This document shows, in pieces, positions 36,882 to 46,815 of a stretch of DNA of 64,000 nt. Made by a program: the position numbers and the translations under genes. The DNA is from Yoonia vestfoldensis (GTDB lineage Bacteria > Pseudomonadota > Alphaproteobacteria > Rhodobacterales > Rhodobacteraceae), in the NCBI RefSeq assembly GCF_002158905.1, contig NZ_CP021431.1, forward strand, positions 2,418,001 to 2,482,000, in the 5' to 3' direction. The notes under the pieces were generated by a model, which had not been told where the DNA came from, did not search any database, and saw nothing but the letters and a program-made list of their open reading frames with translations. The first letter of the stretch is position 1. Each line of letters opens with the position of its first letter.

Positions 36882-37640
36882 ATGGCTACGAAAAACCGAG
36901 TACATATTATCACGCCCCTTATCTCTGAGGGCTTCCGCGATGATAGCTCCCTGAGCGAGTTGATAGAGCTCGACTGTCAACTTAGCTCCCGCTTACTGAC
37001 CAGGGGACCCGCTTCTGTCGAGTCCGCCGTCGACGAAGTCCTCGCAGCGCCTGGTGTTGTAGATGCTGCCATTAAGGCTGAAAAAGGCGGCGCGCAGGCG
37101 ATCGTGATCGACTGTATGCTTGATCCTGGGCTGGCTGCTGTGCGTGAGGCAGTTTCAGTTCCGGTGGTCGGTGCGGGTGCTGCAGGCTTGGAAGCTGCAG
37201 CTGCCCTTGGGCGCTTCAGCATTGTGACAGTTCTTGATCGGCAGGCACCTATGTTCCATGCCTTGGCATTGCGGCATGGCCTTGCTGACCGGTTGACGTC
37301 TGTTCGTGGCATCGGCGTCCCTGTGTTGGAGCTTGAAGATGATCGTGATGTTGCTATTGCCAAGACCATTGAGGCATGTCGAAAAGTGTTCTCAGAGGAT
37401 TGCGCTGAAGCCATTGTCTTTGGCTGCACAGGTATGCTGGGATTTGCCGTGCCCGTCGCTGAGGCGCTCGGAATTGCAGCAAGTAAGATAATCGATCCGT
37501 TGCCGAATGCGGTTCGTGCCGCACTGGCCGCCATCCCCCAGGGTGGATCTGGCCTGCCCAAACCGGAACGCAAACGGGTCTGCGGATTTGAAGCGTGGAA
37601 AGATCTCAATGAACTGATGCAACCGGAGGCAAGGCTGTGA
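36882..37640 (+). CDS. Asp/Glu/hydantoin racemase family protein
   Basis: 252 residues. Both family cysteines are present in context: AIVIDCMLDPGLAAV and AIVFGCTGMLGF. The family includes hydantoin racemase, Asp/Glu racemase and maleate isomerase; MATKNRVHIITPLISEGF suggests the hydantoin-racemase side. Placed first in an operon with hydantoinase A and DUF917 genes it probably racemises a hydantoin or amino acid. AAGGGGG ahead of the ATG. Confidence 0.85.
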   Translation: MATKNRVHIITPLISEGFRDDSSLSELIELDCQLSSRLLTRGPASVESAVDEVLAAPGVVDAAIKAEKGGAQAIVIDCMLDPGLAAVREAVSVPVVGAGAAGLEAAAALGRFSIVTVLDRQAPMFHALALRHGLADRLTSVRGIGVPVLELEDDRDVAIAKTIEACRKVFSEDCAEAIVFGCTGMLGFAVPVAEALGIAASKIIDPLPNAVRAALAAIPQGGSGLPKPERKRVCGFEAWKDLNELMQPEARL

Positions 37641-38530
37641 CCCAGTTGACTGTGCCACAATCAACATTTCATCAAGCGCGACTGAAGTGGCTGCTTGTCG
37701 TCCCGCTGATGATTTTCTTTCTTGTCTTCTTTGTCATTCCCGTTGGTCTGATGTTTGCCAGTTCGTTCAATCCGCAAACGCTTGGCCAAGTTTCTGTGAC
37801 GACTGAACTGACATTTGATAACTACATCCGCTTTTTCAGTCGCTCAAATTACTTGATGGCGGCTGGGCGCTCAATGATGCTGGGGGTGGTGGTTGCTGCG
37901 GTGACCTTGGTCATCGCCTATCCTATGGCCTTCGTCATCGCAAAGACAGAGAGCCCTGCACGAAATACATTTTTGCTGATCCTTGTCCTTGCTGCAATGC
38001 AACTAGACATGGTGATCCGGCTCTACGGAATGATGGTCATCCTTGGCGACAATGGATTGATTAACCAGATGTTGGTTGGGCTTGGTCTGAGAAGTGAGGG
38101 CAGTCCACTGCAGCTGATGTATAACTTCCTAGGTGTAGTTCTCGGCCTTGTGCAATTCGCGCTCCCCTTCATGATCCTGACCCTCATGGGCGTTATCCGG
38201 GGAATCAACCCCAGCCTTGAGGAAGCGGCCCGTAGCTTAGGTGCATCGCGTCGCCGCGCTTTTTTCCGCGTCACGTTGCCGATGTCGATGCCCGGTATCC
38301 TCGCGGGATCTCTGCTTGTCTTCTCTCTGTCGATTTCATCCTACATTGTTCCCGCATTGATGGGTGGCTTCCGCGTTGGTGTCCTACCTGTCCATATCTT
38401 CCAACAGGTAGCCGACGGAGCGCGATTCCAGTTTGGCGCTACGATTGCAGTAATCCTCTTCCTGCTCAGCGCCGGGGCGGTGGCGGTCTACCTGCGCCTT
38501 GGAAACCGTCAATCTGGAGGGCTCGCCTGA
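37637..38530 (+). CDS. ABC transporter permease, spermidine/putrescine type (PotB-like)
   Basis: 297 residues, GTG start overlapping the racemase stop. Six hydrophobic segments (first: LLVVPLMIFFLVFFVIPVGL) and the EAA loop EEAARSLGASRRRAFFRVTL. First of two permeases of a PotABCD-type importer; the natural substrate here is probably a cyclic amide or amino-acid derivative. Confidence 0.9.
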   Translation: MTQLTVPQSTFHQARLKWLLVVPLMIFFLVFFVIPVGLMFASSFNPQTLGQVSVTTELTFDNYIRFFSRSNYLMAAGRSMMLGVVVAAVTLVIAYPMAFVIAKTESPARNTFLLILVLAAMQLDMVIRLYGMMVILGDNGLINQMLVGLGLRSEGSPLQLMYNFLGVVLGLVQFALPFMILTLMGVIRGINPSLEEAARSLGASRRRAFFRVTLPMSMPGILAGSLLVFSLSISSYIVPALMGGFRVGVLPVHIFQQVADGARFQFGATIAVILFLLSAGAVAVYLRLGNRQSGGLA

Positions 38531-39327
38531 TGGAACGCAAAATTCCCCTACCTATCATGATATTGGCGATCGCTGGATTTGCCTACATGCTCTTACCCAT
38601 CTTTGTTGTGGTCTTGGCGGGCCTGACCGCCGGAGAGTTTCTGACGTTCCCACCCCAAGGTTTCAGTCTGCGCTGGATCGCAGCCTTCCTGCAGTCCGAA
38701 AAATACTTGTCGGCCTTTTTCTTTTCCTTTCAGTTGGCACTGATGACGATGATCGTGTCGACGGTTCTTGGAACCGCGGCCGCGCTTTTCCTGAGCCGCA
38801 CCGATATCGTCGGCAGGGGCGCGATGCGGGCATTCTTCCTGTCGCCAGTCGTGCTACCCGGGGTGGTTGTGGGCTTTGCGCTCTTTGCCTTCTACATCTC
38901 AACAGGCATTGGACTGTCTCGTACGATCTGGGGTCTCTGGATAGGGCACATTCTCTATTCCACGCCGTATGTGATCGGCACGGTCGGTGCCGCTCTGGCC
39001 GCCTATGACGTGTCGCTCGAAGAGGCCGCGCGCAGTCTGGGATCCTCGCCGTGGCGGGCGTTTCGTAAGGTCACGCTGCCCAATATCAGCCAGGGGATTC
39101 AGGCCGGTTCCATCTTTGCCTTTATCGTCAGCTTTGGACAGTTCGAGGTTTCCCTTTTCCTGTCGTCGCCCAACTCAGAACCTCTGCCGATCGCGATGTA
39201 TAATTCGCTGCGCTACAAATCCGACCCTTCGGCAGCTGCCGCCGGCATCTTTGCCATCACGCTTGTGATTGCTTCGGTCCTGCTGACCAACCGTCTCGTG
39301 AATATTCGAAAGTTGCTGGAACGCTAG
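38530..39327 (+). CDS. ABC transporter permease, spermidine/putrescine type (PotC-like)
   Basis: 265 residues, ATG in a TGATG overlap. Six hydrophobic segments and EAA loop EEAARSLGSSPWRAFRKVTL. Pairs with the preceding permease. Confidence 0.9.
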   Translation: MERKIPLPIMILAIAGFAYMLLPIFVVVLAGLTAGEFLTFPPQGFSLRWIAAFLQSEKYLSAFFFSFQLALMTMIVSTVLGTAAALFLSRTDIVGRGAMRAFFLSPVVLPGVVVGFALFAFYISTGIGLSRTIWGLWIGHILYSTPYVIGTVGAALAAYDVSLEEAARSLGSSPWRAFRKVTLPNISQGIQAGSIFAFIVSFGQFEVSLFLSSPNSEPLPIAMYNSLRYKSDPSAAAAGIFAITLVIASVLLTNRLVNIRKLLER

Positions 39328-39373
39328 CAAGACTGACTACCTCGTGTCCTCAATCAACAGGGAGAACCAAAAA

Positions 39374-40480
39374 ATGACACGCAAGTTAATTGCACCAACT
39401 CGTCGGACAATCTTGAAAGGCGGTGCAGCACTCGGTGCAGCATCGGTCCTTCAAGCGCCATTCATTAACCACGCCTGGGCTCAGGACGTATCCTATGACG
39501 GCGGCGTCTTCGATGCCGGCGGCGCCACGCTAACAATCGGGGAGTGGGGCGGCGGCTGGGAGGAATTCGTGCGCGGTGCACTGACCGACCAGTTTGAAAA
39601 GGATTTCAACTGCACCATCAACTGGGACAGTTCTTTCCCGTGGTTTCCCAAGTTCGTGACCCGCGGTCCACAGGATCCGGCCTATGATATGGCAAACTGG
39701 AATCTTCCAGAGCTAACCCAAACAAAACAGGCAGGCGACTATTTCCTGTCTGTCGATGAAATTCGTGAAAACGTTCCCAATACCGCCAACTGCTGGGATT
39801 TTGCATTTGCCAGTGGTGCAGGCGTGACTTGGGCCTATATGCCTTACGTCTATGCATACCGCACAGATATGGGAGACCCCGTTACAGGCTTCCGTGATTT
39901 CTGGCAGTCCCGTTTCGCCGGGAAACGCGGAACCTATCACGCTGAAAACGGTCTGATGCATGCGTTCTTCATGGCCACAGCCAAAGAGTTCGGCGCGGAT
40001 CAATACGACATGAACGCCGCTTTCCAGGCCCTGGAAGACGCCATGCCGATGAAGATCTCGGAGTTTACGTTCAACATGCTCTCGTTGATCGAACGCGGTG
40101 AAGTGGACGTTGCAGTCCACATCGAAGGAGAGGCGCTTTCGCTCAAGCGTAAAGGCGTTCCGGTGGATGTTTGGCAATGGGATAGCAAACCGATCATCAC
40201 CCAAACTAAGACGATCAGCCGTTATGCGGATCCGATGCAAAAGAAACTGTCATTTGCGCTTCTCAACCGAACGCTCAGCCCAGAATTCATGAACGCGTTC
40301 GGGGATGAGTTCCTTTGGCGTCCCACCAACTCGGAAGCAACGATTACCGCTGCACTTGCCGAGGAAGGTGTGACCAACTCACCAGAAGCGGTCAATGAAT
40401 TCTGGGTGCCTGACTGGGATTTCTTTGTTGAGAACAAGCTCGAGATCACTGACCGACTGAACCAGATTTTTGGTCTTTGA
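39374..40480 (+). CDS. ABC transporter substrate-binding protein (polyamine-type), Tat signal
   Basis: 368 residues from MTRKLIAPTRRTILKGGAAL, a twin-arginine leader ending at HAWAQ. The mature part has GEWGGGWEEFVRGALTDQFEK, SSFPWFPKFV and EFWVPDWDFF, as in polyamine/Fe-type binding proteins. Start chosen because AGGGAGAA precedes it and the leader begins there. Confidence 0.88.
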   Translation: MTRKLIAPTRRTILKGGAALGAASVLQAPFINHAWAQDVSYDGGVFDAGGATLTIGEWGGGWEEFVRGALTDQFEKDFNCTINWDSSFPWFPKFVTRGPQDPAYDMANWNLPELTQTKQAGDYFLSVDEIRENVPNTANCWDFAFASGAGVTWAYMPYVYAYRTDMGDPVTGFRDFWQSRFAGKRGTYHAENGLMHAFFMATAKEFGADQYDMNAAFQALEDAMPMKISEFTFNMLSLIERGEVDVAVHIEGEALSLKRKGVPVDVWQWDSKPIITQTKTISRYADPMQKKLSFALLNRTLSPEFMNAFGDEFLWRPTNSEATITAALAEEGVTNSPEAVNEFWVPDWDFFVENKLEITDRLNQIFGL

Positions 40481-40531
40481 ACCTACCTGGCAGGCCAGCG
40501 AACTGGCCTGCCACCCCAATTGGAGCCCGCA

Positions 40532-41578
40532 ATGTCATTCGTAAATTTCCAAGGTGTTACAAAAAGTTTTGGCGCGACGGTTGCCGTCGAGGAGCTGAAT
40601 CTCCAGATTGAGCAAGGCGAATTCTTTTCCCTTCTGGGTCCATCAGGTTGCGGTAAGTCGACAACGCTGAGAATGCTGGCGGGCTTCATCGCGCCTTCAA
40701 CTGGCAGGATCGGCGTGCATGGTCGTGATATAACGACATTGCCACCGGAGGCGCGCGATATTGGCATCGTCTTCCAGAACTACGCCATCTTTCCGCACAT
40801 GACTGTATTTGACAATATTGCATTCGGGTTGGTTGAGCGCCGCGAGGACCGTGCAACGATCAAGCGCAAGGTTGATGCCGCGCTGGAGCAGGTTGGTCTG
40901 TCGGGTTACGGTGAACGCTACGAACGTGAGCTTTCTGGCGGACAGAAACAACGTGTCGCACTCGCGCGTGTTCTGGTCATCGAACCAGAAATCCTGTTGC
41001 TGGATGAGCCGCTTTCAGCACTTGATAAAAAAATGCGCGAAGAAATGAAATTTTGGATCAAGAATATCCAGAAGTCCGTCGGTATCACAACAATTTACGT
41101 GACGCATGACCAGTCCGAAGCTTTGACCATGTCAGATCGGATCGCCATTATGAATGAGGGTCGCGTATTGCAGATCGGCTCTCCGGTTGAAATCTACGAA
41201 CATCCCAACTCCCGGTTCATCGCGGAATTCATTGGAGAGTCGAACCTGCTGTCAGGACGCTTGGCTGACGGCGGTGTCATGGTTGGCGGTGTCAAGGTTC
41301 CCGTTCCAGAAGCTTCAGGGCAAACGGATCAAGAAGTTGCCTTATTGATCCGTCCGGAACAGATCCGGTTGGAGCCAATAACACCCGATGAGACGCCCAA
41401 GCTGGAAGGCCGTGTCATCGATGAAGTCTATCAGGGTTCCATTCGGCGCTATCTGGTTGAAACCATGGGCCAGCGGTTGAACGTCGAAGTCCCCAACCGA
41501 CCCGACTTGGCGCAACTTCCCCCTGGCGCGGATGTTTCGCTTTATTGGCGTCCCGAAAGCGGTGTCGTGCTGCGATAG
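40532..41578 (+). CDS. ABC transporter ATPase (PotA-like)
   Basis: 348 residues from MSFVNFQGVTKSFG. Walker A GPSGCGKST, Q-loop FQNYAIFPHM, signature LSGGQKQRVALAR, Walker B ILLLDEPLSALD and a C-terminal TOBE-like domain (IRPEQIRLEP). Completes the importer. Confidence 0.94.
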   Translation: MSFVNFQGVTKSFGATVAVEELNLQIEQGEFFSLLGPSGCGKSTTLRMLAGFIAPSTGRIGVHGRDITTLPPEARDIGIVFQNYAIFPHMTVFDNIAFGLVERREDRATIKRKVDAALEQVGLSGYGERYERELSGGQKQRVALARVLVIEPEILLLDEPLSALDKKMREEMKFWIKNIQKSVGITTIYVTHDQSEALTMSDRIAIMNEGRVLQIGSPVEIYEHPNSRFIAEFIGESNLLSGRLADGGVMVGGVKVPVPEASGQTDQEVALLIRPEQIRLEPITPDETPKLEGRVIDEVYQGSIRRYLVETMGQRLNVEVPNRPDLAQLPPGADVSLYWRPESGVVLR

Positions 41579-41606
41579 CCCCCAAAATTTTTCAAGGATA
41601 AGAAAC

Positions 41607-43145
41607 ATGAAGATCGGTGTAGACGTAGGCGGCACCAATACGGATGCTGTCGTGATGGGGTCGGCTGGGGTGGCGGGTTGGAAGAAATCTCCGACCACGA
41701 AAGACGTCCAGTCGGGGGTGGTAGCAGCGATAACCGCTGCTATGGAAAGCGCTGGTGCTCAGGCGAGCGATATCGATTGCGTAATGATCGGCACCACGCA
41801 GTTCACCAATGCAGTGATTGAGAGGAGATCTTTGCTGCCGGTTGGTGTGATCCGACTGGCGTTGCCGGCAACCTCCGCAATTCCACCGCTCACTGACTGG
41901 CCTGCTGACCTTGTCGAGGCGGTCGGGCGCAATACTGTCCTTGTCGGTGGGGGCTACGAATTTGACGGTCGGGAAATCGCTCCGCTGGACGAGAAAGCGG
42001 TAGCGCAAGCGGCCCGTGAATGGGCGAAAAGGGGACTGAAGACCGCAGCAGTTACGTCAGTTTTCTCGCCAATGAACGGCGAGATGGAGCGCCGCGCCGC
42101 TGAGATCATTCGCAATGAAGCTCCGGATATGGCGATATCTTTGAGCGCAGAACTGGGACAGTTCGGACTTTTACCGCGTGAAAACTCTACCATCATCAAT
42201 GCGTCATTGGCCGACTTAGCCGTGCATGTTGTGACGGCCTTTCGAAAAGCTTTGGAGCAACTGGGTTTGGTAGTTCCACTGTTTATCAGCCAGAACGATG
42301 GGACGCTGATGCGGGTCGAAGACGTAGAGCGCTATCCCGTGCTGACCTTTGCGTCAGGACCTACAAATTCGATGCGGGGTGCTGCGCATCTGGCAGGCAT
42401 CGGAGATGCAATGGTTGTGGATATCGGCGGTACGACGTCCGATATCGGAATGCTGCGAAAGGGCTTTCCGCGACAATCGACTCATTTCGTTGACGTGGGC
42501 GGGGTTAAAACCAATTTCCGTATGCCTGACGTACTCGCAGTCGGTCTTGGTGGTGGCACGATCGTTAGAGACGACGGAAAACGGCTCGGGCCTGACTCCG
42601 TTGGCTATGAGCTAACGCAACGCGCGCTTTGTTTCGGGGGTGACACGTTAACTTCGACGGATATTGCCGTGGCGGGTGGCTGGGCTGATGTTGGTGATGC
42701 TGCGCTGGTCAAATCAATAAGTGCCGCCACGATCAAAGCCGCACGGACTGAGATGATACGTCTGATCGAGGCCAACGTAGACAAGATGAAAACCGAAGCA
42801 CGTGATCTGCCATTGTTGGTGGTTGGCGGGGGTTCAATCCTTGTGGACTGGCATGTGCAGGGCGTATCCGAGGTGCTGCGACCGGAGTTCTCATCCGTCG
42901 CAAATGCAGTGGGTGCCGCTATTGCGCAGGTTTCGGGTGAGGTAGAGAAAGTCACCTCGATTACTGAAGCCAACCGCGAACAGGTTATGGAGGACGCGCG
43001 AGAGGAGGCCAGAAACAATGCGATCAAGGCCGGTGCGATCCCCGAATCTGTCGAAGTGATCGAGGTTGAACAGGTGCCGATCAGCTATCTTCCCGGGAAC
43101 CCGTCGCGCCTTCGTGTGAAGGCTGTCGGCAACTTGCCTGTTTAA
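41607..43145 (+). CDS. Hydantoinase/oxoprolinase family protein, HyuA-like
   Basis: 512 residues from MKIGVDVGGTNTDAVVMG. Actin-fold phosphate loops DVGGTNTDAV and VVDIGGTTSDIGML, plus GLGGGTIVRDDG and a GGGSILVD block. The family opens hydantoin or oxoproline rings, often with ATP. The short form (about 510 residues) paired with DUF917 is a recurrent arrangement. ATG preceded by AAGGATAAG. Confidence 0.9.
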   Translation: MKIGVDVGGTNTDAVVMGSAGVAGWKKSPTTKDVQSGVVAAITAAMESAGAQASDIDCVMIGTTQFTNAVIERRSLLPVGVIRLALPATSAIPPLTDWPADLVEAVGRNTVLVGGGYEFDGREIAPLDEKAVAQAAREWAKRGLKTAAVTSVFSPMNGEMERRAAEIIRNEAPDMAISLSAELGQFGLLPRENSTIINASLADLAVHVVTAFRKALEQLGLVVPLFISQNDGTLMRVEDVERYPVLTFASGPTNSMRGAAHLAGIGDAMVVDIGGTTSDIGMLRKGFPRQSTHFVDVGGVKTNFRMPDVLAVGLGGGTIVRDDGKRLGPDSVGYELTQRALCFGGDTLTSTDIAVAGGWADVGDAALVKSISAATIKAARTEMIRLIEANVDKMKTEARDLPLLVVGGGSILVDWHVQGVSEVLRPEFSSVANAVGAAIAQVSGEVEKVTSITEANREQVMEDAREEARNNAIKAGAIPESVEVIEVEQVPISYLPGNPSRLRVKAVGNLPV

Positions 43146-43158
43146 CTGGAGATCGAAA

Positions 43159-44241
43159 ATGGAATTGAAATTGGAAGACGTTGATGACCTGTGCACAGGC
43201 GCTGCATTTCTTGGCGCAGGCGGAGGCGGCGATCCCTATATCGGGGGGCTGATGATCAAGGAGGAACTACGTGCAGGCCGCCGAATTGAAATAGTCGATC
43301 CGGACACACTGGATGATGATGCCCTCGTCATTCCTACGGCAATGATGGGTGCGCCAACAGTTCTGTTGGAGAAAATTCCGTCGGGTGAAGAAGCCATTAG
43401 GGCCCTGCAAACCGTTGAGAAAGCGCTTGGCCGCAAAGCAACCGCCACCATGCCGACAGAAGTTGGCGGGATTAATTCGACTATACCGCTATTTGTCGGT
43501 GCGCGGCTTGGCATTCCTGTCGTTGATGGCGACGGACAAGGCCGCGCATTTCCGGAAATCCAGATGGAAACTTTTGCGATCGAAGGTGTGGCGGGAACGC
43601 CGATGGCGATTGCGGACGAAAAAGGAGACTATGCGTTGATCCAGACGGAGGATCACCACCGGATGGAGTGGATCGCCCGCGGTATTACGATCCGTATGGG
43701 GGGGACCGCTTATTGGTCTGCCTATCCGATGGACGGAACGCAAGTCAGGCGTGCTTCCGTCAAGCATACCCTGACGCTTGCCCGCAAGATTGGTCACATT
43801 ATCCGGACAGCGCGGAGCCGAAAACAGGATCCGTTCGAAGAGTTGGAGACGTTCATCGCGACCACCAGCTATGGGAAAGCCAAACGCATCTTTTCGGGAA
43901 AGATTGTGGATCTGGAGCGTCAGACCAAACAGGGGTTTACAATGGGCACAGTAAAGATCGCGCCGGATGATGGTCAAGGTGCGCCCTGCACGATCTCATT
44001 CCAGAACGAGAATCTGTGCGCCAAGTCCAATGAAACACTTCTGGCCATTGTTCCCGATATCATTTCCATTCTGGATGCGGAGACAGCCGTCCCAATTACC
44101 AACGAAACGCTACGTTTTGGCCAACGTGTCGTTGTCATGGCCGTGGGGGTGCCTCCTATCATGCAAAGCCCTGCCGCCTTGAAACAATTTGGCCCCGAGG
44201 CGTTTGGCATGCTCGAAACTTACGTGCCGTTGAACGGTTGA
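43159..44241 (+). CDS. DUF917 family protein
   Basis: 360 residues. MELKLEDVDDLCTGAAFLGA and GGGGDPYIGGLM start the domain, then MMGAPTVLLEKIPSGEEA, EVGGINSTIPLFVG and VDGDGQGRAFPEIQM. Paralogue of the partial protein at the left edge. One family member is an S-methyl-thiohydantoin desulfurase; the reaction here is unknown but is presumably on a hydantoin-like ring with the HyuA-like neighbour. Confidence 0.9.
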   Translation: MELKLEDVDDLCTGAAFLGAGGGGDPYIGGLMIKEELRAGRRIEIVDPDTLDDDALVIPTAMMGAPTVLLEKIPSGEEAIRALQTVEKALGRKATATMPTEVGGINSTIPLFVGARLGIPVVDGDGQGRAFPEIQMETFAIEGVAGTPMAIADEKGDYALIQTEDHHRMEWIARGITIRMGGTAYWSAYPMDGTQVRRASVKHTLTLARKIGHIIRTARSRKQDPFEELETFIATTSYGKAKRIFSGKIVDLERQTKQGFTMGTVKIAPDDGQGAPCTISFQNENLCAKSNETLLAIVPDIISILDAETAVPITNETLRFGQRVVVMAVGVPPIMQSPAALKQFGPEAFGMLETYVPLNG

Positions 44242-44259
44242 TCTTTGGGGGCCGGTCAC

Positions 44260-45633
44260 ATGTTTGTTTCAGTCTTTGATATGTTTAAGATCGGCATCGG
44301 CCCGTCATCGTCGCACACGATCGGCCCGATGGTCGCTGCCGCACGGTTCCTGGACCATCTGCGCGCGCAGCCTTTCGCCGTTGCAGGGTTGCGTGCCTCT
44401 TTGCATGGTTCTCTGGCGTTTACTGGGGTCGGTCATGCCACTGACCGCGCGGTTATCCTAGGTTTGTCGGGTTTCCGTGCCGATGATTACGATGCCGCGC
44501 TGGCAGAAGCTGAATTGGCCCGCATCAAAGTCGAAGGTTATGTGATACCCGAGGGGCTTGGGCGGTTGACGTTCCAGCCTAGGGATGATCTTGAGTTTGA
44601 TTACGGGCCACCTTTACTTGGCCACGCAAATGGCATGATCCTCAAAGGCTGCGATGCGCAGGGCGATGTGATTACGCAGGTGACCTACTATTCAGTCGGT
44701 GGTGGCTTCGTTCTGACCGAAGAGGAACTTGCGCAAGGACGCGAAGTTAATGTTGGCGCGCCCGTCCCCTTCCCCTTCAAATCCGCGAATGAGATGCTGG
44801 AAATGGCAGCCGAAAGCGGCCTGACTATAGCGCAAATGAAGCGCCAGAATGAATGCGCTCTCAAACCACATGCTGAATTGGATAAAGAACTGATTCGAAT
44901 TTGGAAGGTCATGAGCCGATGCATCGACCGTGGACTTGAAGGTGAAGGAGAATTGCCTGGCGGGTTGCGGGTCCGACGCCGCGCCAAGGCGATTCACGAA
45001 ACGCTAAGGGCTGAACATGGCATTAACCTAACTGCGCCGCACGTCATCAACGACTGGATTTCCACCTATGCTATGGCGGTGAACGAGGAAAACGCTGCTG
45101 GCGGGCAAGTCGTTACTGCCCCTACCAATGGCGCGGCAGGGGTTGTTCCCGCCACGATCCGTTACTGGCTGGACCATGTCCCGGGAACAACCAGCGCAGG
45201 GGTGCCAGATTTTCTGATGACCGCTTCTGCAATCGGGGGGCTGATCAAGTTCAATGCCTCGATATCTGGTGCCGAGGCAGGTTGCCAAGCTGAAGTTGGT
45301 AGTGCTTCCGCTATGGCCGCTGCAGGCTTATGCGCTGTTATGGGTGGTACACCAGAGCAGATAGAGAACGCAGCAGAGATTGCGCTGGAACATCATCTTG
45401 GGATGACGTGCGATCCCGTACGCGGGTTAGTCCAAGTGCCTTGCATTGAGCGCAATGGGTTGGGAGCAATAAAGGCGATCTCTGCGGCCTCGCTTGCGCT
45501 GCGCGGTGATGGTCAGCATTTGGTTCCGCTAGATTCATGTATAGAGACGATGCGCCAAACCGGTGCGGACATGAGCAATAAATATAAGGAAACAGCCTTG
45601 GGTGGGTTGGCAGTTAATATTCCCAACTGTTAA
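44260..45633 (+). CDS. sdaA: L-serine ammonia-lyase, iron-sulfur type, single chain
   Basis: 457 residues from [31 protein letters not shown] and the three cluster cysteines ([32 protein letters not shown]) are present. The enzyme makes pyruvate and ammonia from L-serine through a 4Fe-4S centre. Its presence says the pathway yields serine. ATG at 44260 chosen; 44245 is a TTG. Confidence 0.93.
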   Translation: MFVSVFDMFKIGIGPSSSHTIGPMVAAARFLDHLRAQPFAVAGLRASLHGSLAFTGVGHATDRAVILGLSGFRADDYDAALAEAELARIKVEGYVIPEGLGRLTFQPRDDLEFDYGPPLLGHANGMILKGCDAQGDVITQVTYYSVGGGFVLTEEELAQGREVNVGAPVPFPFKSANEMLEMAAESGLTIAQMKRQNECALKPHAELDKELIRIWKVMSRCIDRGLEGEGELPGGLRVRRRAKAIHETLRAEHGINLTAPHVINDWISTYAMAVNEENAAGGQVVTAPTNGAAGVVPATIRYWLDHVPGTTSAGVPDFLMTASAIGGLIKFNASISGAEAGCQAEVGSASAMAAAGLCAVMGGTPEQIENAAEIALEHHLGMTCDPVRGLVQVPCIERNGLGAIKAISAASLALRGDGQHLVPLDSCIETMRQTGADMSNKYKETALGGLAVNIPNC

Positions 45634-45728
45634 TTTTCGTATTGGGCATTCGAACCGTAAGTCAAACCCTATTCAGAAAGTGTGCGCACCATCTTTGTTT
45701 TCTTTTTTATAACGCGATAAGGCAAGGA

Positions 45729-45743
45729 GGGAGTATCACTCCC
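45729..45743. terminator. Hairpin between the convergent operons
   Basis: GGGAG-TATCA-CTCCC, ~95 bp after the sdaA stop and ~45 bp from the end of the opposing operon. No T-run follows directly, so termination is only suggested by position. Confidence 0.35.
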
Positions 45744-45788
45744 GATAGAACCGAAAGTGTTCAATCTTGCTTTTATGTTCACAACAGC

Positions 45789-46754
45789 TCAGAAGTCGAC
45801 CTCGATTGCGAGCCCATTTTCAACCGCCAGATCGACCACCGCAGCTGCGACTGCCAAGTCCTGCAAGCCCACTCCGGTGCCATCGAAGAGAGTGATCTGC
45901 GTGTCCGATGTCCGGCCCTGATCGCTGCCGTTGATCACTGAACCCAGCCGCACGATGTCACTTTCGGCCAGAAGTCCTTGCGCAACCGCATGCTGCGCCT
46001 CGCCGATGGTGATGGATTGCGTGACTTCATCCGTGAAAACGCGCGCGCGGGCCAAAAGCGCTGCTTCCACCTCTTGCTTGCCCTTCGTATCGGTGCCCAT
46101 GCAAGCGATATGCGTGCCAGAGCTGACGTGGTCAGCCATAAGCGAGGGCGCAAAGGCGGAGGTGATCGAAATGATCACATCCGCCTCGCCCATACCCGGC
46201 AGGTCCACGGCTTCAAAGCGTAACCCGGCCTCGGCTGCGATTTTTTCAATGTTGGGTAACATCTCGGGGTGGTAATTCCAACCGATCACCTTTTTGAACG
46301 GGCGCTGTTCCAATGCGGCGCGAAGCTGGAACGTCGCCTGATGGCCCGCGCCGATCATGCCAATCACCGATGCATCGGGGCGGGCCAGATGCTTGATCGA
46401 CACCGCGGATGCCGCAGCGGTCCGCAACGCAGTCAGAAGGTTGCCACCCACCATCGCAGTGGGTTTGCCCGTATCGGGATCAAAGAGGAACACAGTGGAC
46501 TGGTGATTGATCAGCCCGCGCTTTTCAAGATTGTTCGGCCAGTAGCCCCCCGCCTTGAGGCCAAGCATCAAACCGGCGCGGTCAAACCCGCCTTTGAAAC
46601 CGTAAAGCGCATCCTCATGCCCCAACGACTCGCGAACAACCGGAAAGTTGTAGGCGGCACCGGATGCCATGGCGGCAAAGACCTTTTCGACGGCGTCGAA
46701 AGCGGCCTTGCGGGTAATGAGGTCGGCAATGTCCCGTTCGGGTACGATCAGCAT
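45789..46754 (-). CDS. bhcD: Ornithine cyclodeaminase-family reductase, BhcD-like iminosuccinate reductase
   Basis: 321 residues from MLIVPERDIADLITRKAAFD. NAD-binding VIGMIGAGHQATFQLRAAL; also GGNLLTALRTAAASAVSIKHLA. In the beta-hydroxyaspartate cycle BhcD reduces iminosuccinate to L-aspartate. It lies last in a bhcB-bhcC-bhcD order, which supports the assignment. The longer frame to 46877 runs into the intergenic spacer and has no leader. Confidence 0.85.
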   Translation of the reverse strand: MLIVPERDIADLITRKAAFDAVEKVFAAMASGAAYNFPVVRESLGHEDALYGFKGGFDRAGLMLGLKAGGYWPNNLEKRGLINHQSTVFLFDPDTGKPTAMVGGNLLTALRTAAASAVSIKHLARPDASVIGMIGAGHQATFQLRAALEQRPFKKVIGWNYHPEMLPNIEKIAAEAGLRFEAVDLPGMGEADVIISITSAFAPSLMADHVSSGTHIACMGTDTKGKQEVEAALLARARVFTDEVTQSITIGEAQHAVAQGLLAESDIVRLGSVINGSDQGRTSDTQITLFDGTGVGLQDLAVAAAVVDLAVENGLAIEVDF

Positions 46755-46815
46755 GGCGTGGTCTCCTTGATAAGTTGCGGGCCGACATGACCGGCCCGCT
46801 TGATGATCCGTGCAA